DNA of 20,633 nucleotides from assembly GCA_001430745.1 (NCBI GenBank), contig KQ482042.1:1196275-1216907 (forward strand), read 5' to 3'. Numbering within the stretch: the first letter of the stretch is position 1; the number at the start of each line of letters is the position of its first letter. The position numbers were made by a program, and so were the translations under genes. Origin of the DNA: Auxenochlorella pyrenoidosa. Taxonomy: Eukaryota > Chlorophyta > Trebouxiophyceae > Chlorellales > Chlorellaceae. Below are positions 19,201-20,633 of this stretch, piece after piece. The notes beneath the pieces were generated by a model that worked only from the letters and a program-made list of their open reading frames with translations, was not told where the DNA came from and made no database searches.

Positions 19201-19483
19201 GGCGCACGCGTGCAGGGCGCTTGACGTGTACGCAAGGGATGCTCCCACTACTGCGGCGGCAAGACAGCCGCCTCGAGGAACGCAACATCCTGTGATCTTA
19301 GTTCCCCTTCTCATCCTGGGTTGTACTGGCCCCTTCATACTGCAGGCGGTCGCTGCCGCCAAGAAGGCTGGTGCTGCCCAGGCGCCGCGTGACAAGCATG
19401 GCGTGGAGGTGGCTGCTGTGGTCGCGCTGTCAGTGCTGGTGCTTGCTGGCGGCGTGGCCACCGCGGTGTGCCGTGCCAACTAG
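7291..19483 (+). CDS. Giant coiled-coil protein with C-terminal membrane anchor and recurring GTPxG/AAK motif
   Basis: The gene has about 41 exons joining to 5,859 coding bases (about 1,952 residues), with every junction phase-consistent. Start ATG 7291 (MAENVGFAF) has A/G at -3 and G at +4; stop is TAG 19481-19483. Order: a 60-90 residue Ser/Pro-rich head with S/T-P sites (SPTK, STPVG, STPLPTP), then about 1,840 residues rich in Ala, Glu, Gln, Leu and Arg with heptad spacing, and a final hydrophobic segment with a four-residue tail (CRAN). A motif GTPxG-AAK-x-V-x-R-L-A-L-x-K-V-R-x-L-Q recurs along the rod. No motor, GRIP, kinase or other globular domain is visible. I do not recognise the family. 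Tail-anchored rods such as giantin/golgins or plant WIT proteins share the layout (inference by architecture only), which suggests a tether on an organelle or the nuclear envelope. Donors, acceptors and doubtful junctions are in the exon-map entries. A shorter isoform ending at 17619 is possible. Confidence 0.82.
7438..7470 (+). repeat. Coiled-coil motif copy 0 (degenerate, N-terminal)
   Basis: Encodes STPVGQRIVAK at residues 50-60, the end of exon 1. It keeps the T-P-x-G head and the IVAK of copy 2 but lacks two residues and the LAL half. Homology is suggested by the shared RGxxxIVAK-like spacing and is weak. Confidence 0.35.
8221..8362 (+). other. GC-AG intron (coiled-coil intron 4)
   Basis: Donor AAG|GCAAGT, a perfect GC-type consensus, with acceptor GCCTGCAG. 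The only close GT (8224) gives phase 1, while the next exon needs phase 0. Confidence 0.85.
8749..8792 (+). repeat. C-rich tract before the exon 7 acceptor
   Basis: Nearly pure C with scattered A/T in runs of four to seven, ending in the splice acceptor ggcag at 8793-8797. It acts as an extreme polypyrimidine tract; the complementary strand has G runs able to form a quadruplex. Confidence 0.7.
9016..9074 (+). repeat. Coiled-coil motif copy 1 (degenerate)
   Basis: Exon 8 encodes GTPNGNTAKQRLSEVEDSLR (residues about 249-268), starting right at the exon boundary. GTPxG and AK are kept; the LAL core is replaced by SEVEDSL. Confidence 0.5.
10796..10940 (+). other. Probable GC-AG intron (coiled-coil intron 14)
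   Basis: Donor CAG|GCAAGG, acceptor AAATGCAG. A GT donor six bases upstream (GAG|GTGCAG at 10790) also keeps frame, so this one is ambiguous. Confidence 0.5.
10971..11161 (+). repeat. Coiled-coil motif copy 2
   Basis: Spans the end of exon 15 and start of exon 16: GTPRGEGAKIVAKLAFNKI then RSLQ (residues from about 545). The intron 10990-11111 (phase 1) falls in the codon of the Gly before AK. Confidence 0.8.
12077..12311 (+). repeat. Coiled-coil motif copy 3
   Basis: Spans exons 18 and 19: GTPHGEAAKKVSRLALEKI then RKMQ (residues from about 760). The intron 12090-12255 (phase 1) falls in the codon of the Gly of GTPHG. Confidence 0.85.
13422..13634 (+). repeat. Coiled-coil motif copy 4
   Basis: Spans exons 22 and 23: GTPKGEAAKQVSKLALQRV then RELQ (residues from about 983). 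The intron 13435-13578 is in the same codon and phase as in copy 3. Confidence 0.85.
14408..14582 (+). other. GC-AG intron (coiled-coil intron 25)
   Basis: Donor GAG|GCAAGT, acceptor GGGTGCAG. GT dinucleotides at 14412 and 14418 would give phase 1, against the phase 0 needed by exon 26. Confidence 0.85.
14679..14802 (+). other. GC-AG intron (coiled-coil intron 26)
   Basis: Donor GAG|GCAAGC, acceptor CTGTGCAG, phase 0 on both sides. No in-phase GT donor lies near. It is the second GC donor in a row, flanking the 96-nt exon 26. Confidence 0.85.
15079..15135 (+). repeat. Coiled-coil motif copy 5 (lacks GTPxG head)
   Basis: The start of exon 28 encodes AEAAKTTVRLALEKVKTLQ (residues from about 1243). 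The AAK...RLALEKV half is intact; the preceding exon ends QTARKE, so the GTPxG head is absent. Confidence 0.8.
15572..15577 (+). other. Tandem NAGNAG acceptor of exon 30
   Basis: CAGCAG directly before the exon. Use of the first AG adds one Gln, and both keep frame. Confidence 0.6.
16807..16829 (+). repeat. G-rich tract in coiled-coil intron 33
   Basis: Runs of nine, three and seven G separated by a few bases, starting 16 bases after the donor of exon 33. It would be G-rich in the transcript. Confidence 0.7.
16962..17030 (+). repeat. Coiled-coil motif copy 6
   Basis: Lies wholly inside exon 34: GTPGGAAAKEVARLSLHRV then RDLQ (residues from about 1543). It has no intron inside the motif, unlike copies 2-4; the exon starts two codons before GTP. 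Confidence 0.85.
17389..17619 (+). other. Possible alternative last exon of the coiled-coil gene
   Basis: If exon 35 is not spliced, its frame runs on to a TGA at 17617-17619. The read-through tail is strongly hydrophobic (LAVAVVLPFLQAAYF, then IRLLLWLLKGMERLGFC), which resembles a second membrane anchor with basic residues after it. The TGTAA at 17865-17869 would end this form. Seen: frame, hydrophobicity, signal. Inferred: that the form is made. Confidence 0.45.
17506..17979 (+). other. Longest intron of the coiled-coil gene (intron 35), or alternative 3' UTR
   Basis: About 474 nt, roughly twice any other intron of this gene, and visibly more AT-rich in 17640-17880 (for example ATAATATTTTAAAGG near 17716). 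It has no clear canonical donor; the acceptor is GCCGTGCAG at 17971-17979. No coding signal was seen between 17620 and 17979. Confidence 0.55.
17865..17869 (+). terminator. TGTAA signal inside intron 35
   Basis: TGTAA about 246 bases after the in-frame TGA at 17619 and 110 bases before exon 36. It would serve an intronic poly(A) site for the short isoform. A single pentamer can occur by chance. Confidence 0.4.
19409..19468 (+). other. C-terminal transmembrane tail anchor
   Basis: Encodes VEVAAVVALSVLVLAGGVA and following residues (about 1929-1948), preceded by a charged linker (APRDKHG) and followed only by CRAN and the stop. This is the usual form of a post-translationally inserted tail anchor, leaving the coiled-coil in the cytosol. 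Confidence 0.8.
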
Positions 19484-19658
19484 CTCTGGAGCGGCCAACC
19501 TCCTCGCAACTGGGTGTCTGCTGGCAAGATTTTCCTGGCGCTGGCATGGCGCAACCCAGTGAAGCGGCTTCAGAAGCTGTCGATGGATTTTTGAAGAGCA
19601 GGTGCCACTGTGTTCTCTATTCCTTGCGTGTTTGAGTGTATGTTTTCATGGCAGCAGG

Positions 19659-19663
19659 TGTAA
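19659..19663 (+). terminator. TGTAA poly(A) signal of the coiled-coil gene
   Basis: TGTAA about 176 bases after the TAG stop, the first such pentamer downstream; cleavage is expected near 19675-19685. Confidence 0.65.
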
Positions 19664-19959
19664 TGTCTGGGCGACCAAATGCACGGTGTGCAGCACCAGA
19701 GAGAGGGAATACAGGGCATGCTGGTCATTGGCATGGTTGTTCAACGACCCAGCCGCAGACGATACTATATCAAGCTTGCAACGTGCACAATACGTGCAAA
19801 TTAGTGCAGAAAAGCCTCAGACACAAGTATGCGGAGCTGGAAGGATAGAGCCTGTCAACGAACGCATAGAAATGATTTTAAAGGGAGGATTCTGTAGGGC
19901 GGTCCTCTTCTCAACACATCCTGGCTCACAGCGCGGTGCGCCTGCAACCGACCCGCCGC
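19664..19959. other. Intergenic spacer between convergent genes
   Basis: About 300 bases, more AT-rich than the exons, between the poly(A) signal of the coiled-coil gene and the stop codon of the next minus-strand gene. It should hold that gene's 3' UTR. I found no TGTAA on the minus strand and no gene in it. Confidence 0.4.
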
Positions 19960-20633
19960 TCAGGCCGTGGCGGCAGCTGCCGCCCGCTGCTCCTTGAGCT
20001 GCTCCTTGTGCTTCTTTTTGATGCGCTGCGCGGCCAGCAGCAGCTTCTCCCGCAAGCCCCGTGGCAGCATGTCTGCGCACAGGAGGAGGGCAGCACCGGT
20101 TGAGCAGCATGCCCATTTAAGGCAGGGCGGGCAAAGCGTGACAGAGAGGGGCTGCAAGCCATGGGAATCTGCAGCGTAGTGCTGTCGAAGCGGTGCAGGA
20201 AAACCACAGAATTTGGGTCCAGGCGAGACCTCCCCATGTGGCGCTCCGTGCCATGGTGGGTGCACCAGCACCCCTTCCCACCCTCCCCGAATCCATGCTC
20301 CGATGGAGTTTTTGTCCACTAAACTGCGGAGGCCACTCACGGTGCTTGAAGTCAGAGCCCATCTGCAAGCAGGGAGAGGGTGAACGCCGGTCGCTGCCTT
20401 GCAACCGAGGGCGCCACTCCCGCACTGCACCACCCTGCGCCAAGCATGCGCACCCCCCTGCCATCCGCTGACAGCAATGTCGTCCATGAACCCAGCATTC
20501 TAATACAAAGCCCCACAACGCCGCTGCTTTGCCAGGGCGCCGCATGACTACACCGACCAACCTGCACAGCCAGGCTGTAGGTCGGCAGCGTGCGCAGCGA
20601 GGCGTCCAGGTAAACCACGCCGGCAAAGAGCAG
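19960..20633 (-). CDS. Unrecognised protein, C-terminal part
   Basis: The 3' end of a minus-strand gene that continues past the right edge. Proposed exons: 20633-20562 (frame from the edge; LLFAGVVYLDASLRTLPTYS then LAVQ, donor cag|gttggt), optional 20499-20473 (NAGFMDDIA), 20362-20341 (MGSDFKH plus one base, donor c|gtgagt), and 20072-19960 (acceptor tgcgcag|ac; MLPRGLREKLLLAAQRIKKK onward to TGA). Phases agree with or without the 27-nt exon. The product ends in a basic, helical, Lys/Gln-rich tail and then poly-Ala. The first visible segment is moderately hydrophobic. I do not recognise a family and propose no function. The last exon and the edge exon are well supported; the middle ones are tentative because the region between 20073 and 20340 has other weakly coding frames. 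Confidence 0.5.

Larger units (their letters stand above)
15079..19483 (+). other. Exon map of coiled-coil gene, exons 28-41
   Basis: Exons: 15079-15159, 15302-15397, 15578-15892, 16055-16174, 16335-16482, 16657-16790, 16956-17252, 17389-17505 (3' end uncertain), 17980-18171, 18275-18346, 18482-18577, 18713-18913, 19071-19196, 19346-19483. Exon 30 has a CAGCAG acceptor. Exon 33 could start at 16618 (ccgcag|cc), adding 13 residues with a Ser/Pro-rich stretch (NPVSFSSPSF); the stronger pyrimidine tract favours 16657. Exon 35 has no good phase-0 GT donor: gcg|gtggct at 17524 or cag|gcgggt at 17506 are the options. Confidence 0.7.

Noticed and set aside
7471..19345. Introns as copies of an introner element
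   Set aside because: I compared several introns by eye and saw no shared sequence beyond splice motifs, and lengths vary widely (about 100 to 340, one 474).
17980..19483. Exons 36-41 as a separate downstream gene after the TGTAA at 17865
   Set aside because: Exon 36 has a good acceptor in phase 0 and no plausible start codon or promoter, and the coiled-coil continues without change of style. Alternative polyadenylation explains the TGTAA better, although two genes cannot be fully excluded.
7291..19483. Myosin heavy chain or kinesin identity for the coiled-coil protein
   Set aside because: Database labels of this kind arise from Ala/Glu-rich coiled-coil matches. No P-loop, switch or motor domain is present, and the first residues are a short Ser/Pro-rich head.

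Overview
The window is nuclear DNA from a eukaryote with high GC content and many short introns. It is most likely a green alga, probably a trebouxiophyte such as a Chlorella relative. The grounds are the strong GC bias of the coding exons, introns of about 100-300 nt in nearly every gene, pentanucleotide TGTAA poly(A) signals after two or three genes (the chlorophyte signal), and gene families usual in green plants. The genus is an inference, because nothing in the window fixes it. All exon structures below were built by hand from splice motifs plus phase continuity.

Layout, left to right. (1) 1-473, +: the last two exons of a WD40 protein matching THO complex subunit 3 (THOC3/TEX1). (2) 735-4107, +: a ten-exon gene for a type II membrane protein with a PC-esterase / trichome-birefringence-like (TBL) SGNH domain, probably a Golgi glycan acyl-transferase or esterase. 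(3) 4389-5614, +: a three-exon armadillo-like helical repeat protein whose first intron has a GC donor. (4) 5821-7012, -: a two-exon short-chain dehydrogenase/reductase (SDR), convergent with (3). (5) 7291-19483, +: the main feature, a gene of about 41 exons for a roughly 1,950-residue coiled-coil protein with a C-terminal membrane anchor. It is divergent from (4), with 278 bp between the two start codons. (6) 19960-20633, -: the 3' end of an unrecognised gene.

The giant coiled-coil gene is the best candidate for something undescribed. A motif of about 23 residues, GTPxG-(E)-AAK-x-V-x-(R/K)-L-(A/S)-L-x-(K/R)-(V/I)-(R/K)-x-(L/M)-Q, recurs four times in good form, once without its GTPxG head, and twice as degenerate copies, at intervals of roughly 215-300 residues. 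I do not recognise this motif from a named family. Two repeats lie across exon pairs with the same exon length (160 nt), intron phase and intron position, so the rod seems to have grown by segmental exon duplication. The gene may also have two alternative membrane tails. Reading through its longest intron gives a different hydrophobic C-terminus, followed by its own TGTAA signal.

No operon-like co-function is implied, since these are independent nuclear genes. No RNA gene, transposon, CRISPR array or viral gene was recognised.
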